DNA of 64,000 bases from Actinobacillus sp. (GCA_020026155.1 JAHHQX010000001.1:1-64000), one strand, 5' to 3'. Positions 45,051-54,419 are shown, numbered from the stretch's first letter. The notes: generated from the sequence alone by a model not told the origin. Numbers and translations: made by a program.

Positions 45051-45056
45051 AATAAG

Positions 45057-45089
45057 TAAAAAAGGCAAAAAGCTTTTGTTTTTGCCTTA
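45057..45089 (-). terminator. Terminator after gmhA
   Basis: On the minus strand AAGGCAAAAA pairs with TTTTTGCCTT across a seven-base loop and runs into TTTT. It overlaps the 5' end of the hemW region, so hemW transcription may need its own start or read-through. Confidence 0.65.
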
Positions 45090-45108
45090 GAAAAAATAAA
45101 AAGAATAA

Positions 45109-45696
45109 TTAGGCTTGTTGTTTTGCCATTTCAAATTCAATAAGCATCATAAGGATATGAATAACTTTGATATGAATTTCTTGAATACGATCTGCATAGC
45201 CAAAGTGTGGAACACGGATTTCTACGTCTGCGATTCCTGCCATTTTACCGCCATCTTTACCGGTCATTGCAATAACTTTCATGCCTTTTGCTTTTGCAGC
45301 TTCAATAGCATTTAAGATATTTTTTGAGTTACCCGAAGTAGAAAGACCAAATAGAACATCCCCTTTTTGACCTACTGCCTCAACGTAACGTGAGAAAACA
45401 TACTCATAACCGAAGTCATTACTTACACAGCTTAAATGACTAACATCAGAAATCGCAATCGCAGCAAAACCAGGGCGATTTTCACGATAGCGACCAGTTA
45501 ATTCTTCTGCAAAATGCATTGCATCACAGTGAGAGCCACCATTACCACAAGATAAAACTTTACCGCCATTTTTAAAACTTTCGGCAATGATCATTGCAGC
45601 TTCTTGAATAAGCGCAATATTTTTTGGATCGTTGACAAAATCATTTAATACTTTTTGTGCTTCATTAAGCTCAGCTTTAATTGCATCTAAATACAT
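45109..45696 (-). CDS. gmhA: Phosphoheptose isomerase
   Basis: Turns sedoheptulose 7-phosphate into D-glycero-D-manno-heptose 7-phosphate, the first step of heptose supply for the LPS core. The 195-residue protein is a single SIS domain with GNGGSHCDAMHFAEELTGRY near residue 53 and GLSTSGNSKNILNAIEAAK near residue 117. GAGGGATAT precedes the start. The neighbouring genes plsC and lpxH also serve the envelope. Confidence 0.97.
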   Translation of the reverse strand: MYLDAIKAELNEAQKVLNDFVNDPKNIALIQEAAMIIAESFKNGGKVLSCGNGGSHCDAMHFAEELTGRYRENRPGFAAIAISDVSHLSCVSNDFGYEYVFSRYVEAVGQKGDVLFGLSTSGNSKNILNAIEAAKAKGMKVIAMTGKDGGKMAGIADVEIRVPHFGYADRIQEIHIKVIHILMMLIEFEMAKQQA

Positions 45697-46032
45697 ATAT
45701 CCCTCTTATTAATTAGCTGGTCGGATATGACAAAAATAAATTCTGGGGTATTTTAACGAAAGAGCGTATATTTGACTAATAGAATTCACAAATAGATACA
45801 AAAATTGTTCTAATTTATAAAATCATTGCATGTTATATGCTGTAAATTTGTTGTTTTCCCTTCCATTGAAATATTTTTATATTTATTCATTAACACATAA
45901 TGTGTATTGCAATCAAGGTGATTTGAGCTATTACTAGTATGTTAGGGAGCCGATGTAAATTTATATGCATATTATGAGAGCCCTATTGGATAGAGAGTAG
46001 AATAGCCACTAATTTTTTGAGAGAAATGAACA
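45697..46032. other. 336-base gap upstream of the 46033/46105 reading frame
   Basis: AT-rich, with no ORF over about 40 codons that has a ribosome binding site. It must hold the gmhA promoter (minus strand) and the promoter of the small plus-strand gene, but I could not fix either. No repeat or RNA structure was recognised. Confidence 0.5.
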
Positions 46033-46104
46033 ATGAAGCATTTACAAAAAGAAAGCAATTTTATTCCTAACACACAAGAAGATGAATAGGTAAAAGTACA
46101 TCAG
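46033..46104 (+). pseudogene. In-frame upstream part of the 46105 gene, cut by an amber stop
   Basis: An ATG at 46033 with a good GAGAGAA site 9 bases upstream opens 18 codons (MKHLQKESNFIPNTQEDE) and ends at TAG (46087-46089). Five codons later, in the same frame, is the ATG at 46105. The better ribosome binding site belongs to the upstream ATG, so the original protein may have been 122 residues. An alternative is a short leader ORF with reinitiation. Confidence 0.45.
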
Positions 46105-46401
46105 ATGGATATTGATACAAATTTACACCTAAATAAAGAAGATGAAATCTTAACTGCAAAGGAATTAGACTCAGTATTGCATTCCCCGCTAACTGAAAAT
46201 ATCACGAAAGCTGAACGAAATGAGTTACAAGAGCTATTGACGATGAAAGGAAATAATCTGATTGCTCTGCATTCCCTCAGGAAGGAATTCGAATCTAAAT
46301 TAAAGTCTATTCATATTTCATTAATACTCATTACATTTATGATTATTGTTTTGTTAATGAGCGTGATTTTTGTAATTTATTTAAACTTAGAGATTCAATA
46401 A
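46105..46401 (+). CDS. Small protein with C-terminal membrane anchor, 98 residues (family not recognised)
   Basis: I do not recognise it. The first 70 residues are charged and helical (NLHLNKEDEILTAKELDSVL, then NITKAERNELQELL). Residues about 72-94 form one membrane segment (SLILITFMIIVLLMSVIFVI). The site upstream of the ATG is poor, and the frame continues upstream across an amber codon to 46033. It may thus be a truncated remnant or a protein made by reinitiation. It is flanked by a terminator shared with ftsP. Confidence 0.55.
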   Translation: MDIDTNLHLNKEDEILTAKELDSVLHSPLTENITKAERNELQELLTMKGNNLIALHSLRKEFESKLKSIHISLILITFMIIVLLMSVIFVIYLNLEIQ

Positions 46402-46417
46402 GAAGTGAAAGTAAATT

Positions 46418-46462
46418 AATCAGGCACAAATTTTAAATTTTAGAAATTGTGCCTGATTGGTT
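46418..46462. terminator. Terminator between the small membrane-protein gene and ftsP
   Basis: Long stem AATCAGGCACAAATT/AAATTGTGCCTGATT with an A/T loop, followed by GGTTTTTT on the plus strand. It sits just beyond both convergent genes. Confidence 0.85.
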
Positions 46463-46464
46463 TT

Positions 46465-47871
46465 TTATTCTACGACAAGACTGCCTAAACAACCCGCGTC
46501 TGCGAGTGGGAGATCGGCTGAACCATAGAAGAATGGGAACTGATTGCTAGAGCGCTCATCAAATCGCACTAATAATTCTACTGTGCTGGCAACATATACA
46601 CTATCTCGCCAAGAAGTTGTTTCAGCAGGTTGCACATCCTTACCTTGTTTCGCTACAACAAATTTTGCACCTCGTATACAGAAAGTCGTCGGATTAGTGG
46701 TTTGGATAATCCAGCGTTCAGTGGTGCCTTTGCGGGCCCGAATATCTAATCGACGAGGATCAAATGTTTCTCCATTCATGGTTGCCTTTTCAGTATCAAT
46801 AAGAATATGACGCGTTTGCTGCACAGAAGAATTTAAGGCTGAGGGCGCATCAGTAGGGAATTGATAATGTTTCGGCGAACTAAATGCTGAAGCAAGCCCC
46901 ATTGTTCTTAATTCAACAACCACATGGTTAGTGAGGATATGGGGATCGAAAAGATCTTTAATCCGATTAAACAAATCCTGCTTTTCGCCTGCGAGAAGTT
47001 TGACGTTTCCCCCTTGAGACAAATCAACTAAAATCTCAGCACGTTGGCTTGGAGCTAAATGTAGAGATTTCATTGTGACCGCTTGAGGCAAAAATCCCTG
47101 ATCTCGGGCAATTAATTTGAAAGGGCGATCATCTTCAAAATGTAAGTTATAAGCACGGCTTACCGAAGCATTGACTAAACGTAAGCGGATCATGCCTGTT
47201 AACGCATTGAAAAATGAATTTTCTTGACCATTAACAAAAAGGCGATTTCCAAGGAAATGATAATCATCCGCTTGATAAATTTGTTCGCCTTTTTCACTTA
47301 ATTGCATATCTTGCAAGATAAGAGGAATATCCGTCACGCCATATTGATTAGGTAAATCTACGTTGAGTTTAGGATCTTCTACAATACAAAGTCCTGCCAG
47401 ACCACGATAAGTTTGGTATGCTGAATTTTTCCAAGTACAAGCATGATAGTAGAGGCAACCAGCTGGCTGAGTAATAGGGACAATTGGTGCCCAGCTTTGT
47501 TGAGGTTTAAGAGTCCGAGAAAGATCGCCATAAAGTTCACCTTCTGTTTGTAATCCTTGCAAACTGATGGCTAAAGATTGTGGAAGCTGATTTTGCCAGC
47601 TAAATTTTGCAAATTCACCACGTTGTAACTTGATTGTAGGACCTAAATAGCGACCATTAAAACCCCATACATTAATAATAGAATTACTCAGTGTTGCCTG
47701 GGCTGTACTAATGGTAAGGAAAACAGGTCTTCCCCTTTCATTTGACAAGAGAGGGGGAACGATTAAAGGTTTTCGCGTTGCGGCAAGTACACTTTCTGGA
47801 ATCAAACAGAAAGCAGAAGTGGCACTTGCCAGTTTAAAAAATTGACGACGTGAAAGAAGAGGCGTTTTCAT
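46465..47871 (-). CDS. ftsP: Cell division protein FtsP (SufI), Tat-exported cupredoxin-fold protein
   Basis: Periplasmic division protein that protects the divisome under stress. It has a multicopper-oxidase fold but no copper. The 468-residue precursor has a Tat signal (SRRQFFKLASATSAFC, with cleavage near residue 31). Three cupredoxin-like domains follow. The histidine clusters of true multicopper oxidases are incomplete, as known for SufI. It lies 5 bases downstream of plsC on the same strand, the same plsC-sufI order as E. coli. Confidence 0.93.
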   Translation of the reverse strand: MKTPLLSRRQFFKLASATSAFCLIPESVLAATRKPLIVPPLLSNERGRPVFLTISTAQATLSNSIINVWGFNGRYLGPTIKLQRGEFAKFSWQNQLPQSLAISLQGLQTEGELYGDLSRTLKPQQSWAPIVPITQPAGCLYYHACTWKNSAYQTYRGLAGLCIVEDPKLNVDLPNQYGVTDIPLILQDMQLSEKGEQIYQADDYHFLGNRLFVNGQENSFFNALTGMIRLRLVNASVSRAYNLHFEDDRPFKLIARDQGFLPQAVTMKSLHLAPSQRAEILVDLSQGGNVKLLAGEKQDLFNRIKDLFDPHILTNHVVVELRTMGLASAFSSPKHYQFPTDAPSALNSSVQQTRHILIDTEKATMNGETFDPRRLDIRARKGTTERWIIQTTNPTTFCIRGAKFVVAKQGKDVQPAETTSWRDSVYVASTVELLVRFDERSSNQFPFFYGSADLPLADAGCLGSLVVE

Positions 47872-47876
47872 AATAA

Positions 47877-48611
47877 TTAATCTTTTTTCATTTTCTCTTT
47901 TTCTGCTACTTCAGCATCCAGCTCAGCAATACGTTTTTCCATAATATCGCGACAGTAAGCAGCGAGTTCACGAACATTTTCGCGTGTATAACCACTTACA
48001 TCAATCGGGTCGAGTTCTTCACAAATTGCATACCCGTTATTCCAGCGATTCCATTTTACTTGATTATGAGTAGTTGAACAAATAACCGGCACAATAGGTA
48101 CACCAGCAGCGATAGCCGCATGGAAAGCACCTGTTTTAAACGGGAGTAACCCACGACCACGACTACGCGTACCTTCAGGGAAGATCCAAAGTGATAATTG
48201 ATCTTTGTTGATACGATTAGCCAGTTCGTTCATAGTGTGTTGTGCTTTTTTACGGTTATTGCGGTCAAGGAAAATATTACCGCTCGCCCAGAAAAGAATC
48301 CCAAAAAGTGGAATCCACATTAAAGAGCGTTTACCTACACTTACAGTACGAGGTTGAACCATATAAGCAAGCGTTACCATATCGTAGTTATTTTGGTGGT
48401 TGCTAATGTAGATAGCAGGCGTGGTAGGGGATTTAGGATTGAAACGATATTCAACTTTAAGTCCGAATAATGTATGTAACCGTCCGAACCAACGGGAAAT
48501 TTGTCCCACATTATTAGGGTTTTTGAAACGAATGAGTGAATAAATTGTCCCCAAAAGACAAATTAAAATACAAGAAATTAATACAAGTATAAAACGAATA
48601 ATAGCAAGCAT
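47877..48611 (-). CDS. plsC: 1-acyl-sn-glycerol-3-phosphate acyltransferase
   Basis: Makes phosphatidic acid from lysophosphatidic acid, directly ahead of CdsA in phospholipid synthesis. The 244-residue protein has an N-terminal membrane segment, the catalytic HX4D motif in SNHQNNYD near residue 73 and FPEGTRSRGRG near 145. The C-terminus is Lys/Glu-rich. It is cotranscribed with ftsP and divergent from lpxH. Confidence 0.96.
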   Translation of the reverse strand: MLAIIRFILVLISCILICLLGTIYSLIRFKNPNNVGQISRWFGRLHTLFGLKVEYRFNPKSPTTPAIYISNHQNNYDMVTLAYMVQPRTVSVGKRSLMWIPLFGILFWASGNIFLDRNNRKKAQHTMNELANRINKDQLSLWIFPEGTRSRGRGLLPFKTGAFHAAIAAGVPIVPVICSTTHNQVKWNRWNNGYAICEELDPIDVSGYTRENVRELAAYCRDIMEKRIAELDAEVAEKEKMKKD

Positions 48612-48714
48612 AATTTAAAATCCATTCAAAAAAATTGCCCTAAGTATAGCAATTTTTATGTAGAAGCGTGGAAAAAAATGATAGGCTAGCTTAAATTTTT
48701 TTGGATTTTTATTT

Positions 48715-49440
48715 ATGTGCAAAACTTTTTTTATTTCTGATTTACATTTAAGTGATAGTCGCCCAGATTTAACGGCACTGTTCGTCGATTTTATACAAAA
48801 ACACGCAAAAACTGCGGATAAACTTTATATCCTTGGAGATCTATTTGATTTTTGGATTGGTGATGATGAAAAATCCCCCGTGATTGAAGTAGTAAAAGCA
48901 CAACTTCGAGATTTAGCAGATAAAGGTGTCGAATGCTATTTTGTGGCGGGGAATCGTGATTTTTTAGTGGGTAAACGTTTTGCGCAAGCATGCCATATGA
49001 CATTACTTCCAGATTATACCGTTATTGATTTATGCGGCGTACCTACTTTATTGTGCCACGGTGACACGTTATGTATTGATGACGTAAAGTATCAACAATA
49101 TCGTGAAAAAGTCCAACAAAAATGGCGTCAATGGCTATTTTTAAAATTACCTTTATCTTTAAGATTGAAAATTGCTCAAAAAATTAGACAAAGAAGTCAA
49201 GCGGATAAGCAAGATAAACCGACGGATATCATGGATGTTAATGCTGATTTTGTGAATAAAATCATGCAGAAATTTAATGTTAAAAATGTGATTCACGGTC
49301 ATACCCATCGTCAAAATATTCATAAAATGGCAGAAGGAACGCGTATTGTACTGGGTGATTGGGGCAAAACATCATCCGTTTTATACGTTGACAAGACGGG
49401 TGAATATGTATTTTTAAATGAAACATTGCAACCAAAATAA
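48715..49440 (+). CDS. lpxH: UDP-2,3-diacylglucosamine diphosphatase LpxH
   Basis: Peripheral membrane hydrolase making lipid X in lipid A synthesis. The 241-residue protein is a calcineurin-like metallophosphoesterase. It shows FISDLHLSD at 5-13, GDLFDFWIGDD near 40, AGNRDFLVG near 79, CHGDTLCIDD near 113 and GHTHRQN near 197. It complements lpxD in this window. A 237-base gap follows. Confidence 0.97.
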   Translation: MCKTFFISDLHLSDSRPDLTALFVDFIQKHAKTADKLYILGDLFDFWIGDDEKSPVIEVVKAQLRDLADKGVECYFVAGNRDFLVGKRFAQACHMTLLPDYTVIDLCGVPTLLCHGDTLCIDDVKYQQYREKVQQKWRQWLFLKLPLSLRLKIAQKIRQRSQADKQDKPTDIMDVNADFVNKIMQKFNVKNVIHGHTHRQNIHKMAEGTRIVLGDWGKTSSVLYVDKTGEYVFLNETLQPK

Positions 49441-49677
49441 AGAAGATAAATTCATTAAAAAACTAGATTATTTAAATAAAAATCGTACAATGCCCTTAAC
49501 GATATAGAAAATTTGTACAATGATATTTCATGAAGTTGTATGAAGTTAAAGCTATTATCGTGATAAACGATGCACCATGCCGAGAGTCTTATTTTCTGGA
49601 TAACTGAGTGCTGGAAAGTAATGGCTCCATGTCATGAAAGCAGTAGAGGATTAGATAGTCGTTAAAGGAGATATAAA
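49441..49677 (+). other. Leader region of the 49678 gene, possibly structured
   Basis: Two TACAAT hexamers (49486-49491 and 49516-49521) could be -10 boxes. The following ~150 bases before the ATG contain several short inverted repeats, such as ATCGT/ACGAT around 49557-49571 and the palindrome ATGGCTCCAT near 49621. This looks like a long leader. I did not recognise a known riboswitch. Confidence 0.3.
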
Positions 49678-50040
49678 ATGAATGATTTTTATGCACCTAA
49701 TCTAAAAGCTATTGAACATATGTTTCCTGATTTAAACATACAGCCTTATAAAGAAGCATTACAAAAAATTGATGATAAGCTTGAACCATGTTTATTGGGT
49801 GTAAATAAAAGCTTATGGCTAATTAGCCGCAACGCATTTTTTGCTATTTTGCCACATGCTAAGAAAGCAGAAGTTTGGGTGAAACGCGAAGTAGAACAAA
49901 CTCAATTAGTGCAAATGCCACCACACGGTAAAGCTTTTGTGACATTTAAACCTCATGATGTTCGTTTAACAATTGACGGCATTATGGAAGGGGATTTGGT
50001 TAAATTTTTAGAACAAATCCAACCTGCATCCAAAGGGTAA
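49678..50040 (+). CDS. Uncharacterised 120-residue cytoplasmic protein
   Basis: I do not recognise the family. The reading frame has a strong AAAGGAG 7 bases ahead of the ATG and coding-like codon use. The protein has no signal peptide or membrane segment. It seems alpha/beta, with a helical first half (PYKEALQKIDDKLEPCLLG), a basic strand region (AEVWVKREVEQTQLV) and a tail VKFLEQIQPASKG. It stands alone, after a long leader and before a palindromic dispersed element. Confidence 0.7.
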   Translation: MNDFYAPNLKAIEHMFPDLNIQPYKEALQKIDDKLEPCLLGVNKSLWLISRNAFFAILPHAKKAEVWVKREVEQTQLVQMPPHGKAFVTFKPHDVRLTIDGIMEGDLVKFLEQIQPASKG

Positions 50041-50055
50041 TAATTAAGAATACAA

Positions 50056-50097
50056 CACGCCCCAATTTTCATAAAAATTTTCGAAAATTGGGGCGTC
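50056..50097. repeat. Dispersed intergenic element, copy E (perfect palindrome, also a likely terminator)
   Basis: ACGCCCCAATTTTC (50057-50070) and GAAAATTGGGGCGT (50083-50096) form a perfect 14-base inverted repeat around a 12-base A/T loop. It is the clearest two-headed copy of the family and lies between the convergent 49678 gene and nadV, where it can act as a bidirectional terminator. Confidence 0.75.
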
Positions 50098-50111
50098 TTA
50101 TTTTAAAGCTT

Positions 50112-51596
50112 TTAAAGCACTAAATGTTGCGTAATATCTTCATCTAAGCGATGACGAATTTCATCAAAAGTTGTCGTTTTCACAAGGTGACCATTTTCAA
50201 AGATTGTTTCTAAGATATCACCATCAAAATTGTCAGATGCATTTAGACCATCAATAAAACTATCGAGAGAAAGTACTTTGATACGCCCACGTTGTGATTT
50301 TTTTAAACCATCATCTGTTTTTGGTGCTTTAAAAATTGCTTTTTCTTCACCATTAATTGTGATTGAGGTTGCTTTAACGGCAAAACCGAGGGTATCTCGC
50401 AAATGGTTTTGATAGGTAAGGGAACCTACCCCAAAAACCAGATTAGATGAAGCAAAGCCTAGTTGTTCCAATCCTTCAAGAATGCGACACATCTTCTCAT
50501 AGTTAACACCATCGCCATAAATTGCACCAATATGCGAATCGAGGACTTTATAGCCTTTATTATTGGTTGTACCGCCAAAAATTTCCCATAAACATTGCAT
50601 CAATCCTTTGCGTTCATGTTCTGTTTTTGCCTCAGGATCGCCACAAATAATTTTATAACTATCACCGCTATCTGGACGGATAATAATTTTTGCATTATCA
50701 GGGCGTGCCATGATTTCATCTTTTAATTGTGGCAAGTTGACAGTAATGTTGTGCCAAAAGTCGGTTGTATCAGCGACAATAGACAGCATGGTGTCAGGAA
50801 ATTGTTGCATTAAATAGCGGAAAGTAGAGAGCTCTTCTACACCATGCGCACTCATTACAGAATGCTCAGACGCAGGAATGGAAGTCCCGATCAAGGCTTC
50901 GCTTCCGTAATAATGATCAACAAATTGAATAGCCGGAATAGTATCTGTTCCGACAAAAGCGGTAAGGTGCGCCGCGCCAGATGTTTCTGCGGATTCAAGC
51001 GAACTCATTCCACGCATAGAAAAATCATGTGCTTGGAAAGGAATATGACTTAAATCATCGCATGTTTTGTGTGCCATTCTGGTTAAAAATAGGCGATAAG
51101 TTCGTGCGACACTCGCTGATACAATCGGCTGCCACATACTCATATTGATGAGCGTTTCTAAATAATTTGTTAGCCAGAAGAAACGCTTATCAGTATTTTC
51201 AATAGTTAACATAGGAACGCGAATCGCAACAGATTGACCTTCTGGAATGGCCTTGATTTTAATTGGCAGATAGCCTAAATCATGGAGTTCCGCGAGGTTC
51301 TCGCCCGCATCCTCTAGACGCAAAGTCGTACGAATAAAATTTTGATATTCATTGAGGATTTCAGCTTTATCGCGACTAAAAAAATTACGATCGAAATAAT
51401 CGATGAGATATTTTTTGATAAATGCTTGGAAGCCAAAAGAAACGGCACGAGTCAGATAAGGGGCGATTTTATTACTACGCGGAGTGAAAGTGCTGTAAAT
51501 AATTTCGCTTCCTTGCGGATATTGTGCACGATGAGAAATTTTATAAAAATCACAAAGTAAAAAAGGGGCAGCCGTGGCTTGCTGTAAATACGCCAT
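50112..51596 (-). CDS. nadV: Nicotinamide phosphoribosyltransferase NadV
   Basis: Joins nicotinamide and PRPP to nicotinamide mononucleotide, so the cell can make NAD from nicotinamide. I start it at the ATG at 51596 (MAYLQQATAA; 494 residues); the longer frame to 51689 adds a hydrophobic tail not expected in this enzyme. Family features include the opening LCDFYKISHRAQYPQGSEII and the tail of the active site, DTIPAIQFVDHYYG and RPDSGDSYKIICGDPEA. NadV separates V-factor-independent Pasteurellaceae from those needing NAD. Confidence 0.95.
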   Translation of the reverse strand: MAYLQQATAAPFLLCDFYKISHRAQYPQGSEIIYSTFTPRSNKIAPYLTRAVSFGFQAFIKKYLIDYFDRNFFSRDKAEILNEYQNFIRTTLRLEDAGENLAELHDLGYLPIKIKAIPEGQSVAIRVPMLTIENTDKRFFWLTNYLETLINMSMWQPIVSASVARTYRLFLTRMAHKTCDDLSHIPFQAHDFSMRGMSSLESAETSGAAHLTAFVGTDTIPAIQFVDHYYGSEALIGTSIPASEHSVMSAHGVEELSTFRYLMQQFPDTMLSIVADTTDFWHNITVNLPQLKDEIMARPDNAKIIIRPDSGDSYKIICGDPEAKTEHERKGLMQCLWEIFGGTTNNKGYKVLDSHIGAIYGDGVNYEKMCRILEGLEQLGFASSNLVFGVGSLTYQNHLRDTLGFAVKATSITINGEEKAIFKAPKTDDGLKKSQRGRIKVLSLDSFIDGLNASDNFDGDILETIFENGHLVKTTTFDEIRHRLDEDITQHLVL

Positions 51597-51776
51597 ATCA
51601 GTGACCAACTTATTCCAACTTATTTTAAATAGTAAAAAAACGCCAATAGTATAACAAAATTGCAACAGATGAAAATTTAAAATAGACAAAAATTGCGAAA
51701 AGTGGGATTAATTGCATATTTTTGTAGCATATACTATACAAAACCCCACTTTTATTGGATATATAAATGTGTGATA

Positions 51777-53540
51777 TTATTCCACGAGCGCAACTAGGCG
51801 ACAATTTTTAGGCGGCTGAATATTACGCTCATTAATGATCGAAATCATATTATTTTCATCTAAGGTATATAGAAGCACACATTTAGGATTATCCAGTTTA
51901 TACTGCTCAAATGTATAATTTTCTGTAAGATTCGTAATTTTAATTCGAGCATTTTTAGAAATCATACTTGCCAGTTTGGCATAAGTTGCACCTTGCTCAA
52001 ATAACCAATTTGGCTTGAGGTTGTCTTGTTTATCTAAACGGCTAGTTTGATTTTGATCCTCACTAAAACGGACTCGGAAGATTTTATCGTTGCCAAAATC
52101 ATGCTCGTAATGCCATTGACAGAGCGTATTAATTTCCTTATCCGTACTCATTGCAAATAAATAGCCTAGTCCAATGAGATCAAGGTTATTATCGGCATGC
52201 GTAGACATCGGACTCCCAAAATAAGTTCTAAACCCTAGCATTCTCGCACGCGCAATATCCTCATAATGGCTAGACGCAATCAGAACATCAATATTGGCAT
52301 CTTTTAATGATTGCGCAATGGTTAATGCAGTTGGATTTGCCCCCACAATTAATACGCCCGTGTCGGCTGTTTTACAAACCCCAAGTAGCTTCGCAACGGC
52401 TTTTGCCCCCAGTCCTTGGATGAATACGGTACCAATAATGATAGTAAAGACGAGTGGAACTAAAAGATCTACACCTTTGATGCCAGAATCTTTTAAGCGA
52501 ATCGCAACCAGCGAGGAGATAGCCGCAGCCACAATTCCGCGTGGACCAATCCAGCTAATCATCCATTTCTCATTGCTGGTTAGTCCTGAACCAATAGCAG
52601 ATACCCAGATCGCGAGTGGACGAGCGATAAACATAGCAACAAATAAAAGGATTAAACCACGCCAACCCACATTCCATAGTTGGGTGAGATCTACGCGGGC
52701 GGCCAAAATAATAAATAGGGCAGAGATCAGCAAAATGGTGAGTGACTCTTTAAACTCTAAAATATGTTCTTTGGGAAATCCCTTCCAATTTGCTAAGGCA
52801 ACCCCGAGGATGGTAACAGTGAGTAAGCCTGATTCATGCGATAAATGATTGGAAAAGGTAAAAATAGTGAGAATAAAGGCTAAAACAAAAACATTACGGA
52901 GATATTCTGGCACTAAATGGCGCTTAATAAGTTTTGCAAGCACCCATGCACCGACATATCCTAAGACAGCGGCAATTAAAACCAATTTAGAAAATGTCCC
53001 AAATTCGTTCGCATCGCCTCCCGAAATGATGTATTCATAAACAAGTACAACTGCAATCGCACCAACTGGATCAACTAAAATCCCCTCCCATTTTAAAATA
53101 TTGGCGATATTAGCAGTGGGGTGAACACTCCGTAACAGAGGCGCGATAACTGTCGGACCTGTCACACACACGAGCGAACCGAAAAGCAATGCAATACGCC
53201 AATCTACATTAAAGAGAAAATAGCAGGCAAGAGAAAGTACGGAAATCGTGATTAGCATCCCCACTGAAACCAGTAACCGAATGATACGACCGTGGTGAGT
53301 GATCTCATCAAATTCTAACGTAAGTGCCCCTTCAAATAAAATGACGGCAACTCCTAATGAGATAAATGGGAATAACAGATCCCCTAATACTTTATCCGGT
53401 TGAAAAATATGTAGAATTGGACCAACTAGAATACCAATTGCGAGTAAAAATAAAATCGCAGGCTGTTTGGTGTACCAGCCCAACCATTGCGCACCGATTC
53501 CGAGAGCAATAACAAGTGCTAATAAGAGGGAAGTGTCCAT
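51777..53540 (-). CDS. CPA1-family cation:proton antiporter with C-terminal TrkA-N-like domain
   Basis: Predicted inner-membrane Na+ or K+/H+ exchanger. The 587-residue protein has about twelve to thirteen membrane segments (up to about 390), with the family motifs FEGALTLEF and GPTVIAPLLRSV. A Rossmann-like regulatory domain follows (VLIVGANPTALTIAQSLKDA), resembling the TrkA-N nucleotide-binding fold, and a 100-residue C-terminal part. AAGGATT precedes the start. The ion specificity cannot be told. NhaP2/CvrA-type proteins are the nearest familiar relatives, but the domain pattern differs. Confidence 0.88.
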   Translation of the reverse strand: MDTSLLLALVIALGIGAQWLGWYTKQPAILFLLAIGILVGPILHIFQPDKVLGDLLFPFISLGVAVILFEGALTLEFDEITHHGRIIRLLVSVGMLITISVLSLACYFLFNVDWRIALLFGSLVCVTGPTVIAPLLRSVHPTANIANILKWEGILVDPVGAIAVVLVYEYIISGGDANEFGTFSKLVLIAAVLGYVGAWVLAKLIKRHLVPEYLRNVFVLAFILTIFTFSNHLSHESGLLTVTILGVALANWKGFPKEHILEFKESLTILLISALFIILAARVDLTQLWNVGWRGLILLFVAMFIARPLAIWVSAIGSGLTSNEKWMISWIGPRGIVAAAISSLVAIRLKDSGIKGVDLLVPLVFTIIIGTVFIQGLGAKAVAKLLGVCKTADTGVLIVGANPTALTIAQSLKDANIDVLIASSHYEDIARARMLGFRTYFGSPMSTHADNNLDLIGLGYLFAMSTDKEINTLCQWHYEHDFGNDKIFRVRFSEDQNQTSRLDKQDNLKPNWLFEQGATYAKLASMISKNARIKITNLTENYTFEQYKLDNPKCVLLYTLDENNMISIINERNIQPPKNCRLVALVE

Positions 53541-53775
53541 AGAAATCCTTCTAATAAATTATCGTTTTATTGAGCGAAATTGTATAAAAGAACCAGCAAG
53601 AATAAAAGGGGAAGAAGAAAAGTTGGATTTATAAACAAAAAAGGAATAAAAAATAATTGCAAAAAGAGTAAAAAATATACTTGAATAGATTTATAAATAT
53701 ACTAATATACGCATAAGGTAACTATTTATAGTTGCTGTATTCTATTCTTTAACTTATTGAAAAGGAAGGTAATGT

Positions 53776-54360
53776 ATGGGAACTCCAGTCGAAATTGAAA
53801 AAACAACGGGAAATCCTGGTCCGCTAGGGCTTTTCTCTTTTGCACTTAGTACATGGTTGCTTGCTCTGATTAATGCAGGTGAGTATTCTGTATCGAATAT
53901 TGGGCTTGTATTAGCGATGGGTATTGCATTTGGTGGTACCGTACAGTTTATTGTAGGACTTCTTTGTTATTTTAAAGGTGACACACTAGGTTTTACGGCA
54001 TTCGGTGGTTTTGGTGCATTCTGGTGGTCATTTGTATTATCACAAATGTTCTTTACTAAAGGTGTAACAGATGACTTCACAGGTTGGTATCTTCTAGTTT
54101 GGGGTGCATTTACTTGTGGATTATTTGCGATGAGCTTAAATAAAGAACGTGTACTACAAGTTACGTTAATCTTCGTAATTCTTACCTTATTCTCACTTGC
54201 AGCCGGTAATTTCGGTGCTGGCACTACCTTCTTACATCTCGGTGGTTGGTTAGGTCTTATTTCAGGTATCCTTGCTTTCTATCTCGGTGGTGCACAAATG
54301 ATTAATGAAAATTATGGACGCACTATTTTCCCAGTTGGTGAATATAAAGTAAAAGAATAA
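53776..54360 (+). CDS. satP: Acetate/succinate uptake permease SatP (YaaH family)
   Basis: Proton-coupled uptake of acetate and succinate. The 194-residue protein has six membrane segments and the AceTr family signature NPGPLGLFSFALSTW at about residue 13. GTVQFIVGLLCYFKGDTLG and FGGFGAFWWSF follow. The start has GGAAGG upstream. It is transcribed alone from an AT-rich promoter region and ends at a terminator shared with the outer-membrane protein gene. Confidence 0.93.
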   Translation: MGTPVEIEKTTGNPGPLGLFSFALSTWLLALINAGEYSVSNIGLVLAMGIAFGGTVQFIVGLLCYFKGDTLGFTAFGGFGAFWWSFVLSQMFFTKGVTDDFTGWYLLVWGAFTCGLFAMSLNKERVLQVTLIFVILTLFSLAAGNFGAGTTFLHLGGWLGLISGILAFYLGGAQMINENYGRTIFPVGEYKVKE

Positions 54361-54385
54361 CGAATATATTTTACGTCAGTATCTC

Positions 54386-54413
54386 AAAATGCGTCTTATC
54401 AAAGACGCATTTT
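54386..54413. terminator. Bidirectional terminator between satP and the 54420 gene
   Basis: Stem AAAATGCGTCTT/AAGACGCATTTT with a four-base loop between two convergent genes. Confidence 0.85.
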
Positions 54414-54419
54414 CATTTA

